Shown here: positions 39,382 through 48,416 of the stretch, one piece after another
How positions within the stretch are numbered: the stretch's first letter is position 1
Layout: every line of letters begins with the position of its first letter
Assembly (NCBI RefSeq): GCF_039534165.1
Contig: NZ_BAAAUX010000011.1
Location: forward strand, 310,001-374,000
DNA: 64,000 bases
Direction of reading: 5' to 3'
Source: Saccharopolyspora_D taberi
Lineage (GTDB): Bacteria > Actinomycetota > Actinomycetes > Mycobacteriales > Pseudonocardiaceae
Notes under the pieces: generated by a model
Databases searched by the model: none
What the model saw: only the letters and a program-made list of their open reading frames with translations
What the model was told of the DNA's origin: nothing
Translations under genes and position numbers: made by a program

Positions 39382-40836
39382 TCAGCCGAGCCGTGCGGCC
39401 ACCGCATCCCACCGCGCGCCGTCGCCGCGCGGCTCGAACCGCCGCAGCTGGTGGGATTCGGCCACGAGCCGGCGCATCTCCCCCAGCTCGCCGACGTGTC
39501 CGGCGGCTCGGGCCTGGACGAGCAGGTTGCCGACCGCCGTCGCCTCGACCGGTCCGGCGATCACCGGGAGCCCGGTCGCGTCCGCGGTCAGCTGGCAGAG
39601 CAGCTCGTTCCGCGCGCCACCGCCGACCAGGTGCACGACCCGGACATCGCGATGCGCGATCTCCGCCGCCGATCGAATTGCCTGCCGGTGTGCCAAGGCC
39701 AGGCTCTCGATGATGCAGCGCACGAGAGCCGCCCGGGTTTCGGGTGGTCGCTGCCCCGTCTGCCGGCAGTGGTCCCGAATGCGCTCCGGGATGTCGCCAG
39801 GGGTCAAGAACCTCGGGTCGTTCGCGTCGATGACCGCGGCGAAGGGCTCGCATCCGGCCGCGCCGTCGAGCAGCGACGGCAGCTCGGAGGGCGGCAGCCG
39901 CCAGGTCCGAAGGCTTTCCTGCACCAGCCACAGGCCCATGATGTTGCGCAGGAACCGGGTGGAGCCGTCGATCCCGACCTCGTTGGTGAAGTTGGCCGCG
40001 CGGGCGTGGTCGGTCAGCACCGGTCCCGGCAGTTCCAGCCCGGCGAGCGACCAGGTTCCCGTGCAGATGTAGGCGAAATCGGCGGTCTCCGCCGGGACGG
40101 CGGCCACCGCGGACGCGGTGTCGTGCGAGGCGACCGCCGTGACCTCCGCTCGCGGCAGGCCGGTCTCCTCCGCCACCGCGGGCAGCAGCGGGCCGATCCG
40201 CTCCCCGGGATGGCGGAGTTCCGGCAGGATTCCCGCGTCCAGCCCGACCACGTCGGCCAGCTTGAGCGACCAGGTGAGCGTCAGCGCGTCGAGCAGTCCG
40301 GTCGTGGAGGCGTTCGTGATCTCGGCGCCGCGCTTGCCGGTGAGCCAGTAGTTGACCAGGTCCGGGATCAGCAGCAGCGTGTTCGCCGCGCGCAGCGGCG
40401 CACTCCCCCGCGCCGCCGCGAGCTGGAAAAGGGTGTTGAACTGCTGGAACTGCAATCCGTTGAGCCGGTACAGCGCAGCGGCACCGACGTCCTCGACGAC
40501 CAGGCGCGCGACATCGCGCGTGCGCTGGTCGCGGTAGTGGTAGGGCTCCCCGAGCAGCGACCCGGCCGCGTCGAGCAGGCCGTAGTCGATCGCCCAGGAG
40601 TCCACTCCGACCGACACCGGTCGGTGCCCGGACGCCAGCCGCAGGCCGGTGACGATCTCCTGGAACAGACCGAGGACGTTCCAGTGCAGCCCGTCCGGGA
40701 GCCGGACCGGGCCGTTGGGGAACCGGTGGACCTCCTCGGTCTCCAGCCCCTCCGGCCCGATCCGGCCGAGGACGACCCGGCCGCTGGAGGCTCCGAGGTC
40801 CACAGCGGCGAACGGTGGTGACGTCGTGGTCGACAT
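39382..40836 (-). CDS. rhaB: L-rhamnulose kinase
   Basis: 484 residues of the FGGY sugar kinase family. FAAVDLGASSGRVVLGRI at the N-terminus is the phosphate-1 motif of rhamnulokinase, SVGVDSWAIDYGLLD and HYRDQRT are specific to the rhamnulokinase branch, and VHLVGGGARNELLCQLTAD is the C-terminal adenosine motif. It makes L-rhamnulose 1-phosphate, the substrate of the aldolase encoded 6 bp upstream. It is the last gene of the rhamnose operon. Confidence 0.93.
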   Translation of the reverse strand: MSTTTSPPFAAVDLGASSGRVVLGRIGPEGLETEEVHRFPNGPVRLPDGLHWNVLGLFQEIVTGLRLASGHRPVSVGVDSWAIDYGLLDAAGSLLGEPYHYRDQRTRDVARLVVEDVGAAALYRLNGLQFQQFNTLFQLAAARGSAPLRAANTLLLIPDLVNYWLTGKRGAEITNASTTGLLDALTLTWSLKLADVVGLDAGILPELRHPGERIGPLLPAVAEETGLPRAEVTAVASHDTASAVAAVPAETADFAYICTGTWSLAGLELPGPVLTDHARAANFTNEVGIDGSTRFLRNIMGLWLVQESLRTWRLPPSELPSLLDGAAGCEPFAAVIDANDPRFLTPGDIPERIRDHCRQTGQRPPETRAALVRCIIESLALAHRQAIRSAAEIAHRDVRVVHLVGGGARNELLCQLTADATGLPVIAGPVEATAVGNLLVQARAAGHVGELGEMRRLVAESHQLRRFEPRGDGARWDAVAARLG

Positions 40837-40842
40837 GGCCGC

Positions 40843-42882
40843 TCAGCGGAGGAACGCCGCGGCCACGCCCGCGTCGACGGGCACGTGCAGGCCGGTAGTG
40901 TGCGAGAGATCCCCGCCCACCAGGGCGAAAACGGCGGCGGCGACGTGTTCGGGCAGCACCTCCCGCTTGAGGATCGTGCGCTGCGCGTAGAACTCGCCCA
41001 GCTTGTCCTCCTCGACGCCGTAGACCGCGGCCCGCTGCGCTGCCCAGCCACCCGCGAAGATCCCGGAGCCGCGGACGACCCCGTCCGGGTTGACGCCGTT
41101 GACCCGGATCCCGTGCGCGCCGAGCTCGGCGGCCAGCAGCCGCACCTGGTGCGCCTGGTCGGCCTTGGTGGCGCCGTAGGCGACGTTGTCCGGTCCGGCG
41201 AAGACGGCGTTCTTGCTGGCGATGTAGACGATGTCGCCGCCCATTCCCTGCTCGGTCATCAGCCGGGCCGCTTCCCTGGACACCAGGAACGAGCCGCGCG
41301 CCATCACGTCGTGCTGGAGGTCCCAGTCCCGGACCGTGGTTTCCAGCAGCGGCTTGGAAATCGACAGGCCCGCGTTGTTGACCACCAGGTCCACCCCGCC
41401 GAACGCCAGCGCGGCCGAGCGGAACGCGGCGGCGATCTGCTCCTCGTCGGTGACGTCCACCGCCACCGCGACGGCCCTGTCCGGCCCGCCGAGCTCTCCG
41501 GCCAGCTCTTCGGCGTCCGGCGCGTTGACGTCGGCCACGACCACGCAGGCGCCTTCGGCCGAAAGCCGCCGCGCGGTGGCCTTCCCGATGCCGGACGCGG
41601 CTCCGGTGACCAGGGCGACCCGGGTGGCCAGCGGCCTGGGCGCGGGCATCCGGGCGAGCTTGGCCTCCTCCAGCGCCCAGTACTCGATGCGGAACTTCTC
41701 GGACTCGTCGATCGGCTGGTACCGGGACAGCGCTTCGGCACCGCGCATCACGTTGATGGCGTTGCGGTAGAACTCGCCCGCGACCCTGGCGGTCTGCTTG
41801 TCCTTGCCGAACGAGAACATGCCGACGCCGGGGACGAGCACGATCGCCGGATCGGCACCGCGCATCGGCGGGGAGTCCGGTGTCGCGAACCGCTCGTAGT
41901 ACGCGCGGTAGTCGTCGCGGTATGCGGCGTGCAGCTCGCGGAGCCGGTCCGCCACCTCGTCGAAGGACGCGGTGGGCGGAAGATCCAGCACAAGCGGGCG
42001 GACCTTGGTGCGCAGGAAGTGATCCGGGCACGACGTCCCCAGCGCGGCGAGGTGCGGATGCCGCTCGCGGGCGAGGAAGTCCAACACCTCGCCGCTGTCG
42101 TCGAAGTGCCCAACCTGCGGCCGGTCCGCCGACGCCAGCCCTCGCAGCAGCGGCGCCAACGCCGCCGCTCGGCGCCGGCGTTCGTCCTCGGGCAGCGCCG
42201 CGTATCCATCGAGCACCGGGCCGAACGGCTCGGATTTCCCGCGCCGCGCGATGAAATCCTCGGCCGTGCGGATGATGTGCAGCGAGTTCGCCTTGCACTC
42301 CTCGCTCGTCGCGCCCCACGCGGTGATCCCGTGACCTCCGAGGATCACGCCGATCGCCGCCGGGTTCTCCCGCTTGACCGCGGCGATGTCCAGCCCGAGC
42401 TGGAAACCCGGCCTGCGCCAGGGAACCCACGCGACGCGGTTGCCGAAGCACTCCTTGGTCAGCGCCTCCCCGTCGGCCGCCGTGGCGAGCGCGATCCCGG
42501 CGTCCGGGTGCAGGTGGTCGATGTGCGCGGCGTCGACCAGGCCGTGCATTGCGGTGTCGATCGACGGTGCCGCACCGCCTTTTCCGTGCAGGCAGTAGTC
42601 GAACGCGCCGACCATCTCGTCCTCGCGGTCGGCTCCCGGGTACACGCCGGCCAGCGAGCGCAGCCGGTCCAGCCGCAGCACCGCCAGCCCGGCCTCGGTC
42701 AGCGTCCCCAGGTCCCCGCCGGAACCCTTCACCCACATCAGCGGGACGGGACGACCGGTCACCGGGTCGGCGGCTTCGGCCTTGGCCGAGGCGTTGCCGC
42801 CCGCGTAGTTGGTGTTGCGCGGATCGGCGCCCAGCTCGTGCGAGCGGGCCAGCAGGGCTGCGACCTCGGGACTGCTCATCAC
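40843..42882 (-). CDS. Bifunctional rhamnulose-1-phosphate aldolase / lactaldehyde dehydrogenase
   Basis: 679 residues, two domains. Residues 1-400: class II (zinc) aldolase with VDAAHIDHLHPDAGIALA and GVILGGHGITAWG, which hold the metal-binding His residues. Residues about 425-679: short-chain dehydrogenase with VALVTGAASGIGKATA, NNAGLS and the catalytic YGATKADQ. This fusion (RhaD-like aldolase plus SDR, also called RhaEW) is the standard in Bacillus and actinomycetes: it splits rhamnulose 1-phosphate to DHAP and L-lactaldehyde and oxidises the aldehyde. A GTG at 42882 is directly followed by an ATG; either may be used. Confidence 0.93.
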   Translation of the reverse strand: MMSSPEVAALLARSHELGADPRNTNYAGGNASAKAEAADPVTGRPVPLMWVKGSGGDLGTLTEAGLAVLRLDRLRSLAGVYPGADREDEMVGAFDYCLHGKGGAAPSIDTAMHGLVDAAHIDHLHPDAGIALATAADGEALTKECFGNRVAWVPWRRPGFQLGLDIAAVKRENPAAIGVILGGHGITAWGATSEECKANSLHIIRTAEDFIARRGKSEPFGPVLDGYAALPEDERRRRAAALAPLLRGLASADRPQVGHFDDSGEVLDFLARERHPHLAALGTSCPDHFLRTKVRPLVLDLPPTASFDEVADRLRELHAAYRDDYRAYYERFATPDSPPMRGADPAIVLVPGVGMFSFGKDKQTARVAGEFYRNAINVMRGAEALSRYQPIDESEKFRIEYWALEEAKLARMPAPRPLATRVALVTGAASGIGKATARRLSAEGACVVVADVNAPDAEELAGELGGPDRAVAVAVDVTDEEQIAAAFRSAALAFGGVDLVVNNAGLSISKPLLETTVRDWDLQHDVMARGSFLVSREAARLMTEQGMGGDIVYIASKNAVFAGPDNVAYGATKADQAHQVRLLAAELGAHGIRVNGVNPDGVVRGSGIFAGGWAAQRAAVYGVEEDKLGEFYAQRTILKREVLPEHVAAAVFALVGGDLSHTTGLHVPVDAGVAAAFLR

Positions 42883-42915
42883 ACTCGTCCTTTCCGCCGG
42901 AATCGGCCGTTTTCC

Positions 42916-44082
42916 TCAGGAATCCCAGCCCGCGGGCCTGCCGCCCCGCCGCGCGGCGGCGATCTTCTCAGCGTGGCCCGAGCGGCGGTAGGCGCCGATC
43001 GGGTCCGGATCCAGGCCCGCCTCCTCGCGCAGCTCGGCCAGCAGCGGCCGGACATCGGTGTTGTAGGCGTCCATGAGCACCGCGTTCGCCGCAAGGACGT
43101 CACCGTCCCGTTGCGCCTGGGCAAGCGCGTCTGCATCGACCAGCAGCGCCTTGGCCGTCGCCTCCTGCACGTTGAGCACCGACCGGATCAGCGCCGGGAT
43201 CTTCGGCTCGATGTTGTGGCACTGGTCGAGCATGAACGCGACGTCCGCCGAGGCGTCCAACCCGCCGGCGCGCACGACCTCGTGCATGATCCGGAACAGC
43301 TGGAACGGATCGGCCGCGCCGGCCATCAGGTCGTCGTCGGCGTAGAAGCGGCTGTTGAAGTGGAACCCGCCGAGCCGCCCGCGGCCGAGCAGGAACGCGA
43401 CGATGAACTCGATGTTGGTGCCCGGCGCGTGGTGGCCGGTGTCGACCAGGACCCGCGCCCGCTCCCCGAGATCGACGCAGTGCGCGAACGACGTTCCCCA
43501 GTCCGGCACGTCGGTCGCGTAGAAGGCCGGCTCGAAGAGCTTGTACTCCAACAGCATCCGCTGCCGCCCACCGAGCCGGTCGTAGGCGGTCCGCAGTCCC
43601 TCGGACAGCCTCTCCTGCCGGGCCGCGAGCGAGTCCTGACCCGGGTAGTTGAGGCCGTCGGCGAACCACAGGCTCAGCACGTCGGAGCCGGTCTCGTCCA
43701 TGATGTCCACGCACTCCAGCAGGTGCGCGGTCGCCTTCTTGCGCACCACCGGATCCGGATGGCACACGCTGCCGAGCCGGAAGTCGTCGTCCTGGAAGAC
43801 GTTCGGGTTGATCGCACCGATGCGCAGGCCCTGCTGGGCCGCGTGGTCGGCGAGCGCGGCGTAGTCGTCGACCTGGTCCCACGGGATGTGCAGCGCCAGG
43901 CTCGGCGCGACACCGGTGAACGCGTGGACCTGCGCGGCGTCGTCGACCTTCTCGAAAGGATTGCGCGGGACGCCGTCCTGGGCGAAGGTCTTGAAGCGGG
44001 TTCCGGAGTTTCCGTAGGCCCAGGACGGGGTTTCGATGCGCTGGGCCTTCAGCGCGGCCTTGACGGCGAGGTGTTCCGACAT
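42916..44082 (-). CDS. rhaI: L-rhamnose isomerase
   Basis: 388 residues of the Pseudomonas-type L-rhamnose isomerase (xylose-isomerase-like TIM barrel). IETPSWAYGNSGTRF at the N-terminus, LSLWFADGLNYPGQDS, YKLFEPAFYATDV, VLVDTGHHAPGTNIE and GFHFNSRFYADDDL contain the expected metal ligands. Converts L-rhamnose to L-rhamnulose, the first step of the pathway completed by the two downstream genes. First gene of the operon; GGAG before the ATG. The TGAAACGTTTCA operator lies 97 bp upstream. Confidence 0.93.
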   Translation of the reverse strand: MSEHLAVKAALKAQRIETPSWAYGNSGTRFKTFAQDGVPRNPFEKVDDAAQVHAFTGVAPSLALHIPWDQVDDYAALADHAAQQGLRIGAINPNVFQDDDFRLGSVCHPDPVVRKKATAHLLECVDIMDETGSDVLSLWFADGLNYPGQDSLAARQERLSEGLRTAYDRLGGRQRMLLEYKLFEPAFYATDVPDWGTSFAHCVDLGERARVLVDTGHHAPGTNIEFIVAFLLGRGRLGGFHFNSRFYADDDLMAGAADPFQLFRIMHEVVRAGGLDASADVAFMLDQCHNIEPKIPALIRSVLNVQEATAKALLVDADALAQAQRDGDVLAANAVLMDAYNTDVRPLLAELREEAGLDPDPIGAYRRSGHAEKIAAARRGGRPAGWDS

Positions 44083-44178
44083 CTTCGCGGCTCCAGGGGC
44101 AGTGGGGCAGCGACGCCTCCGCGCAGGCGGGCCGCGTCCCCGATCGCGGCACCCGCGGAGTGCGTCTTCCGACGAGAA

Positions 44179-44190
44179 TGAAACGTTTCA
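44179..44190. promoter_or_regulatory. LacI-type operator TGAAACGTTTCA, rhamnose operon
   Basis: A perfect 12-bp palindrome between the rhamnose operon and the divergent LacI gene. The identical 12-mer occurs before the MFS gene at 46611-46622, giving a two-site local regulon. Confidence 0.8.
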
Positions 44191-44249
44191 AAGGTGCCCC
44201 AGAGTAGGCTGGCGGCCAGGACGCGTCAAGAGAACCGAGCGGAGCGGAA

Positions 44250-45278
44250 GTGTCCCGGACGAGCGAGCGGCCGAGCGGCGTCAGCATCAAGGACGTCGCC
44301 CGGCACGCGGGTGTCTCGATCGGCACGGTGTCCAACGCGCTGAACCGGCCCGACCGCGTCTCGCCGCGCACCCGGAACCGCGTGCTGGCCGCGATCGAAG
44401 CGCTCGGGTACGTGCGCAGCGACTCGGCCCGGCAGCTCCGCTCGGGCGCCAGCCGGATCATCGCGATGCTCGCGCTGGACATGACGAACCCGTTCTTCGT
44501 CGACGTCGCACGGGGCGCCGAGCAGGCCGCCGAGGCCGAGGACCTGGGCGTCATGCTGTGCAACAGCGACCAGGACCGCCGGACCGAGAACCTGTACCTG
44601 TCCCTGTTCGCCGAGCAGCGCGTCCGCGGCGTCCTCATCACGCCCACCGGTGAGGGCGGCCTGGAAGTGCTTCGCAGGCAAGGCATTCCGCACGTCCTGG
44701 TCGACCGGGTGACCGCCGACGACCGGGCCAGCTCGGTGTCGGTCGACGACGTCGCGGGCGGGGCGCTCGCCGTGCGGCACCTGCTCGAATCCGGCCACGC
44801 GCGCATCGCCTACGTCTCCGGCCCCCTGGACCTCACCCAGTGCCGGGACCGGCGGAGCGGTGCGCTGGAGGCCATCAGCGACGCCGGGCTCCCCGCCGAC
44901 GCCCTGACGACCCTGGAAACCGCCACCCTCGACGTCACCGCGGGCCGCGACGCCGGATCCCGGCTGCTCGGGCTGCCCGAACGCCCGACTGCTGTCTTCT
45001 GCGCGAACGACCTGCTCGCTCTGGGAGTGCTCCAGGCGCTGTTCGCCGCGGGCGTGCGCGTCCCCGACGACATCGCGATCGTCGGCTACGACGACATCGA
45101 ATTCGCCGCTGCCGCGGCCGTTCCGCTGACCTCGGTGCGCCAGCCCGCGCGGCTGATCGGCCGCACCGCCGCGGAGCTCCTCATCCGCGAGACCTCCCCC
45201 GATCCGGCTCGACCGCAGCGGATCGTCTACCAGCCGGAGCTGGTCGTCCGCCGCTCCACGCTGCGCCAACGCTCCTGA
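44250..45278 (+). CDS. LacI-family regulator of the rhamnose genes
   Basis: 342 residues from GTG, GGAG upstream. HTH at the N-terminus (VSIKDVARHAGVSIGTVSNALN), hinge with ARQLRSGASRIIAML, and a periplasmic-binding-protein-like core with DVARGAEQAAEAEDLGVMLCN, GHARIAYVSGPL, FCANDLLALGVL and IAIVGYDDIEF. All functional parts present. Divergent from rhaI; the operator at 44179-44190 sits between them. It should repress the operon and transporter until rhamnose or rhamnulose is present. Its 3' end overlaps the convergent transporter gene by 98 bp. Confidence 0.92.
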   Translation: MSRTSERPSGVSIKDVARHAGVSIGTVSNALNRPDRVSPRTRNRVLAAIEALGYVRSDSARQLRSGASRIIAMLALDMTNPFFVDVARGAEQAAEAEDLGVMLCNSDQDRRTENLYLSLFAEQRVRGVLITPTGEGGLEVLRRQGIPHVLVDRVTADDRASSVSVDDVAGGALAVRHLLESGHARIAYVSGPLDLTQCRDRRSGALEAISDAGLPADALTTLETATLDVTAGRDAGSRLLGLPERPTAVFCANDLLALGVLQALFAAGVRVPDDIAIVGYDDIEFAAAAAVPLTSVRQPARLIGRTAAELLIRETSPDPARPQRIVYQPELVVRRSTLRQRS

Positions 45279-46548
45279 CACCGGCCGGCCCGTAGCGCTC
45301 CCGCTCGATCTGCTCCAGGCTCTTGCCCTGCGTGCGAGGAGCCCAGATCGTGCCGACGAGCAGCGAGCCGACGAGCAGTCCGATGATGAGAACCCCGAGT
45401 CCCTTCAACCCGATCTGCGTCAGCAGCACGGGGAATCCCACGCTGACCAGGCCGACCAGCATCCGTGCGGCCAGGAACAGCACGCCCTGCGCGCTGGCGC
45501 GATACCGCGTGGCGAACAGCTCGCTGGCCCACAGCCCATAGAACGCCTGCGCCCCGACGCCCGAGGACACTCCCCAGCCAATCGCGAAGACGAGCAGCGT
45601 CCAGGTGCTCGCGGGGGCGTAGATCAGCGTCACCCAGGCGAAGACCCCGAGAGCCGCGCCGCCGCAGTACAGCCACCGGCGGCTCACGCGGTCGGCGAGC
45701 AGCATGAAACCGAGGTAGGTCGCCGCGCTGGTGCATCCCCACAGCAGGACCTGCACGAGGTACTGCTCGGTCTCCGAGGTGAAGCCGGCCGCCTCGTACA
45801 CGCGCGGCTGGAAGATCCCGGCCTGCCCGGCGACCGCGTTCCACAGCGCGTACACCCCGACCAGGAAGACCATCGCACCGAAGTTCACCCTGCTGGTGAA
45901 CAACCCCCGCAGGCTGCTGAGAAAGGTGAAGTGCTCGCTCGGGGACTCCTTGCGGCTGCGCCAGATCTCGGACTCAGCCAGCCCGCGCCGCACCCACCAC
46001 GTCAAGGCGGCCACGAGGAACAGGTGCGCGAACACCAGGCGGCTGCCGAGCAGGCCGAGCGGCGCGACCACGACCGCCAGCAGGTAACCGAGCATCGGAC
46101 CGATCGACCACGCCAGCTGCGCGGTGCCCACGTGCGCGGCGCGCTGGTGCGCGGGCGCCTCCTCGGCGATGTAGGTCCAGGAAGCCGTCACCCCGGCGCC
46201 GACCGCGATGCCGGTCAGCACGAAGGCCGCCAGCAGCATCCCGTACGACGCCGCGAACACCGCCAGCAGCACGCCCGCCATGTACAGCAGCAGGTCGTAG
46301 GTGTAGATGAACTTCCGGCCGTAGCGGTCGCACAGCGGACCACCGATGGCCGCGCCCGCGGCGGCGCCGAAGGCGTTGGCGCTCAGCGAGGCGAGCAGCC
46401 CGACCGCGAGGTCGTCCAGGCCGAAGCGCTCCTGCCACCGGCCGAGGCTGGTGGCGATCGCGATGATCGACCCGGCCTCGATGTAGTTCGACATGGCCAC
46501 GGCGACCGTCGCGCGCCACCCCGTCGTGCGCCTGCCCGATCGAGCCAT
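45181..46548 (-). CDS. MFS transporter, probable L-rhamnose importer
   Basis: 455 residues, twelve helices. SNYIEAGSIIAIATSLGRW in helix 1, GGPLCDRYGRKFIYTYDLL between helices 2 and 3, and WRSRKESPSEHF in the central loop; no sugar-porter PESPRWL. ATG at 46548 has GGAGG upstream. The assignment to rhamnose rests on the TGAAACGTTTCA operator before it and on its place next to the regulator. The C-terminal tail beyond the last helix (about residues 415-455, rich in Arg/Gly/Ser) is encoded partly in antisense to the last 98 bp of the LacI gene. Confidence 0.85.
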   Translation of the reverse strand: MARSGRRTTGWRATVAVAMSNYIEAGSIIAIATSLGRWQERFGLDDLAVGLLASLSANAFGAAAGAAIGGPLCDRYGRKFIYTYDLLLYMAGVLLAVFAASYGMLLAAFVLTGIAVGAGVTASWTYIAEEAPAHQRAAHVGTAQLAWSIGPMLGYLLAVVVAPLGLLGSRLVFAHLFLVAALTWWVRRGLAESEIWRSRKESPSEHFTFLSSLRGLFTSRVNFGAMVFLVGVYALWNAVAGQAGIFQPRVYEAAGFTSETEQYLVQVLLWGCTSAATYLGFMLLADRVSRRWLYCGGAALGVFAWVTLIYAPASTWTLLVFAIGWGVSSGVGAQAFYGLWASELFATRYRASAQGVLFLAARMLVGLVSVGFPVLLTQIGLKGLGVLIIGLLVGSLLVGTIWAPRTQGKSLEQIERERYGPAGVRSVGAAWSGGRPAPAGRRSAAVEPDRGRSRG

Positions 46549-46610
46549 CGTCGGCCCTCCTGTCCATCCGCTCCGATGTTCCAGGTTGCCCGTTTTCGCA
46601 CCACCGGTGT

Positions 46611-46622
46611 TGAAACGTTTCA
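46611..46622. promoter_or_regulatory. LacI-type operator TGAAACGTTTCA, transporter gene
   Basis: Identical to the site at 44179-44190; 63 bp upstream of the MFS start codon. Confidence 0.8.
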
Positions 46623-46730
46623 TCGATTTGGCGTGCCAGGCTAGGCCGCGACACGCCTGGCGGACAACCCCGGTCAAAGCTGGGGTCCGCGGGGAGTGCA
46701 GCCCAGGGCCTTTTGCCGGCGAGTCGCGGT

Positions 46731-46848
46731 GGCCTGATACTCCCTTCGGGGGAGTACTTCCGAAGGGCCGGCCCGGTCAGGACGGCCGCCACGCGGTGGC
46801 CCCGGCAGGCCGTTCCGCCCACGGCGGGACGAAGGAGACCCGAGCACG
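46731..46848 (+). ncRNA. Probable yybP-ykoY (manganese) riboswitch before terC
   Basis: The 250 bp before terC contain a strong hairpin CCCTTCGG (46742-46749) / CCGAAGGG (46760-46767) whose loop carries GGGAGTA, close to the GGGGAGUAG core of yybP-ykoY RNAs, and a downstream GACGAAGGAGACCCG similar to the second conserved loop (GAGACC). Further stems lie between (GCCACGCGGTGGC). TerC-family genes are the usual targets of this Mn-sensing riboswitch in actinomycetes. Match is by eye; the GTAC in place of GTAG is a caution. Confidence 0.5.
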
Positions 46849-46868
46849 AGGATGTTCGGGAGGCTCGC

Positions 46869-47855
46869 GTGCCCGGCTCGCCGGAGACGATCGGTTCCCC
46901 GTGGATGTGGATCGTCAGCATCGCCGTCCTGCTCGGCCTGCTGGCCGCCGACTTCGCGATCACCCGCCGCCCGCATGAGGTCTCGTTGCGGGAATCGCTG
47001 GGCTGGTCGGCGTTCTACCTGGCGTTGCCGCTGGTGTTCGCGGTGTTCCTGTGGGGGTCTTTCGGCGGTGTTCCGGCGTTGGAGTTCTTCACCGGGTTCG
47101 TGGTGGAGAAGTCGCTGTCGGTGGACAACCTGTTCGTGTTCATGCTGCTGCTGACCGCTTTCGCTGTTCCGGCCGCGCTCCGGCAGCGCGTGCTGCTCTA
47201 CGGGATCGTCGGCGCGCTGGTGCTGCGCGGGATCTTCATCGCGATCGGTGCCGCCATGGTCGAGGCGGGCACGTGGGCGTTCCTGGTGTTCGGCACGATC
47301 CTGTTCTGCACCGCTGTCAAGATCCTCCACGCGGCGCTGACCGGGCAGGAGGCCGAGCCCGACGTCTCGAAGATGCGTTCGGTGCGGCTGCTGCGCAGCC
47401 TGATGCCGGTCACCGACGACTACCGGGGCCCCCGGCTCACCGTCCGCGAGGCAGGACGGCGCGCGCTGACCCCGTTCGCCGTGGTCGTGGTCGCGGTGAT
47501 CGCGACCGACATCGTCTTCGCGGTCGACTCCGTGCCCGCGGTGTACGGCGTCACCGAGGACCCGTACCTGGTGTTCACCACGAACGCCTTCGCGCTGCTC
47601 GGCCTCCGCGCCCTGTACTTCGTGCTGCACACCGCGCTGTACGCGCTCGTCCACCTCAACCACGGGCTGGCGGTCATCCTCGCGTTCATCGGTGCGAAGC
47701 TGGTCCTGCACTGGGCGCACGGCATGTGGCCCGCTGTTCCCGAAATCCCGACACCGCTGTCGCTCGCGGTCATCGTGCTGGTTCTCGCCACCGTCACCAT
47801 GACCAGCGTGTGCTCCCGCAGCGGCCCGGAACGCGGCCGGGACAGGCAGGGCTAG
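46869..47855 (+). CDS. TerC-family membrane protein
   Basis: 328 residues, about nine membrane helices. FTGFVVEKSLSVDNLFVFML and TDIVFAVDSVPAVYGVT are the two conserved TerC motifs with membrane-embedded Asp residues, and ALLGLRALYFVL and LNHGLAVILAFIGAKLVLHW complete the pattern. TerC/Alx proteins export manganese or help load exported metalloenzymes. GTG at 46869 is preceded by GGGAGG; a longer upstream frame is not supported. The probable Mn riboswitch before it agrees with a manganese role. Its stop overlaps the convergent small Cys-rich gene by 4 bp. Confidence 0.92.
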   Translation: MPGSPETIGSPWMWIVSIAVLLGLLAADFAITRRPHEVSLRESLGWSAFYLALPLVFAVFLWGSFGGVPALEFFTGFVVEKSLSVDNLFVFMLLLTAFAVPAALRQRVLLYGIVGALVLRGIFIAIGAAMVEAGTWAFLVFGTILFCTAVKILHAALTGQEAEPDVSKMRSVRLLRSLMPVTDDYRGPRLTVREAGRRALTPFAVVVVAVIATDIVFAVDSVPAVYGVTEDPYLVFTTNAFALLGLRALYFVLHTALYALVHLNHGLAVILAFIGAKLVLHWAHGMWPAVPEIPTPLSLAVIVLVLATVTMTSVCSRSGPERGRDRQG

Positions 47856-48241
47856 TCGGGCCGCCGGAGCACGACCGGGCTGGCCGTGATCGGATTGCCG
47901 TGGCCGGTGATCGCGTCGAAGATCCTGCCGTACTTGGTCCGCTCCCGGTCGATCCTGCCGACGATCTCCAGGTCGTCCTTCCTGACGTAGCCGACCCGCC
48001 CCTCGTCCATCATGCGGGCCAGGTAGTCGTACACCCAGCCCTGCCTGGAGTTCTGGTCGAACCGGCTGCCGCACGCGAAGCAGTCCATGGTGAACACCGC
48101 TTCCTCGATGTCGGCGGGGAAGTGCGCGGCCTGCAGGCGCACGTGCTCGTAGGGGTGCAGGCAGCGGTGCGGCTCGGCCCAGATCCTGCAGGGGTACTCG
48201 GGATCGCGTCCAGGTGGGATGCCGAGGTCGCTGAAGTCCAT
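47852..48241 (-). CDS. Small Cys/His-rich protein of unknown function
   Basis: 129 residues, not recognised. Four Cys and several His are grouped in the first half: PCRIWAEPHRCLHPYEH and FTMDCFACGSRFD, suggesting a zinc-binding site of the C-x(n)-C/H...C-x2-C kind. The second half is a mixed alpha/beta segment (VGYVRKDDLEIVGRIDRERTK). AGGAGG precedes the ATG. Convergent with terC. Could be a metal-responsive or nucleic-acid-binding protein; no function is claimed. Confidence 0.75.
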   Translation of the reverse strand: MDFSDLGIPPGRDPEYPCRIWAEPHRCLHPYEHVRLQAAHFPADIEEAVFTMDCFACGSRFDQNSRQGWVYDYLARMMDEGRVGYVRKDDLEIVGRIDRERTKYGRIFDAITGHGNPITASPVVLRRPD

Positions 48242-48416
48242 GTCTTCCTCCTAAGGCGGGCCCGGCCGCGGCCGTCCGGCGGTCACGTACTGCGCCGATC
48301 AGAGTAGCGCTCCGTAGTCGTTCGATAACAGAGCGGATACGACCAAAGGGCCCGTTCGGCGGACCCCGAGGTCAGCCGGCCTTCCGCCGCGCCACCAGGC
48401 GGCTCGGCGCCGATCC

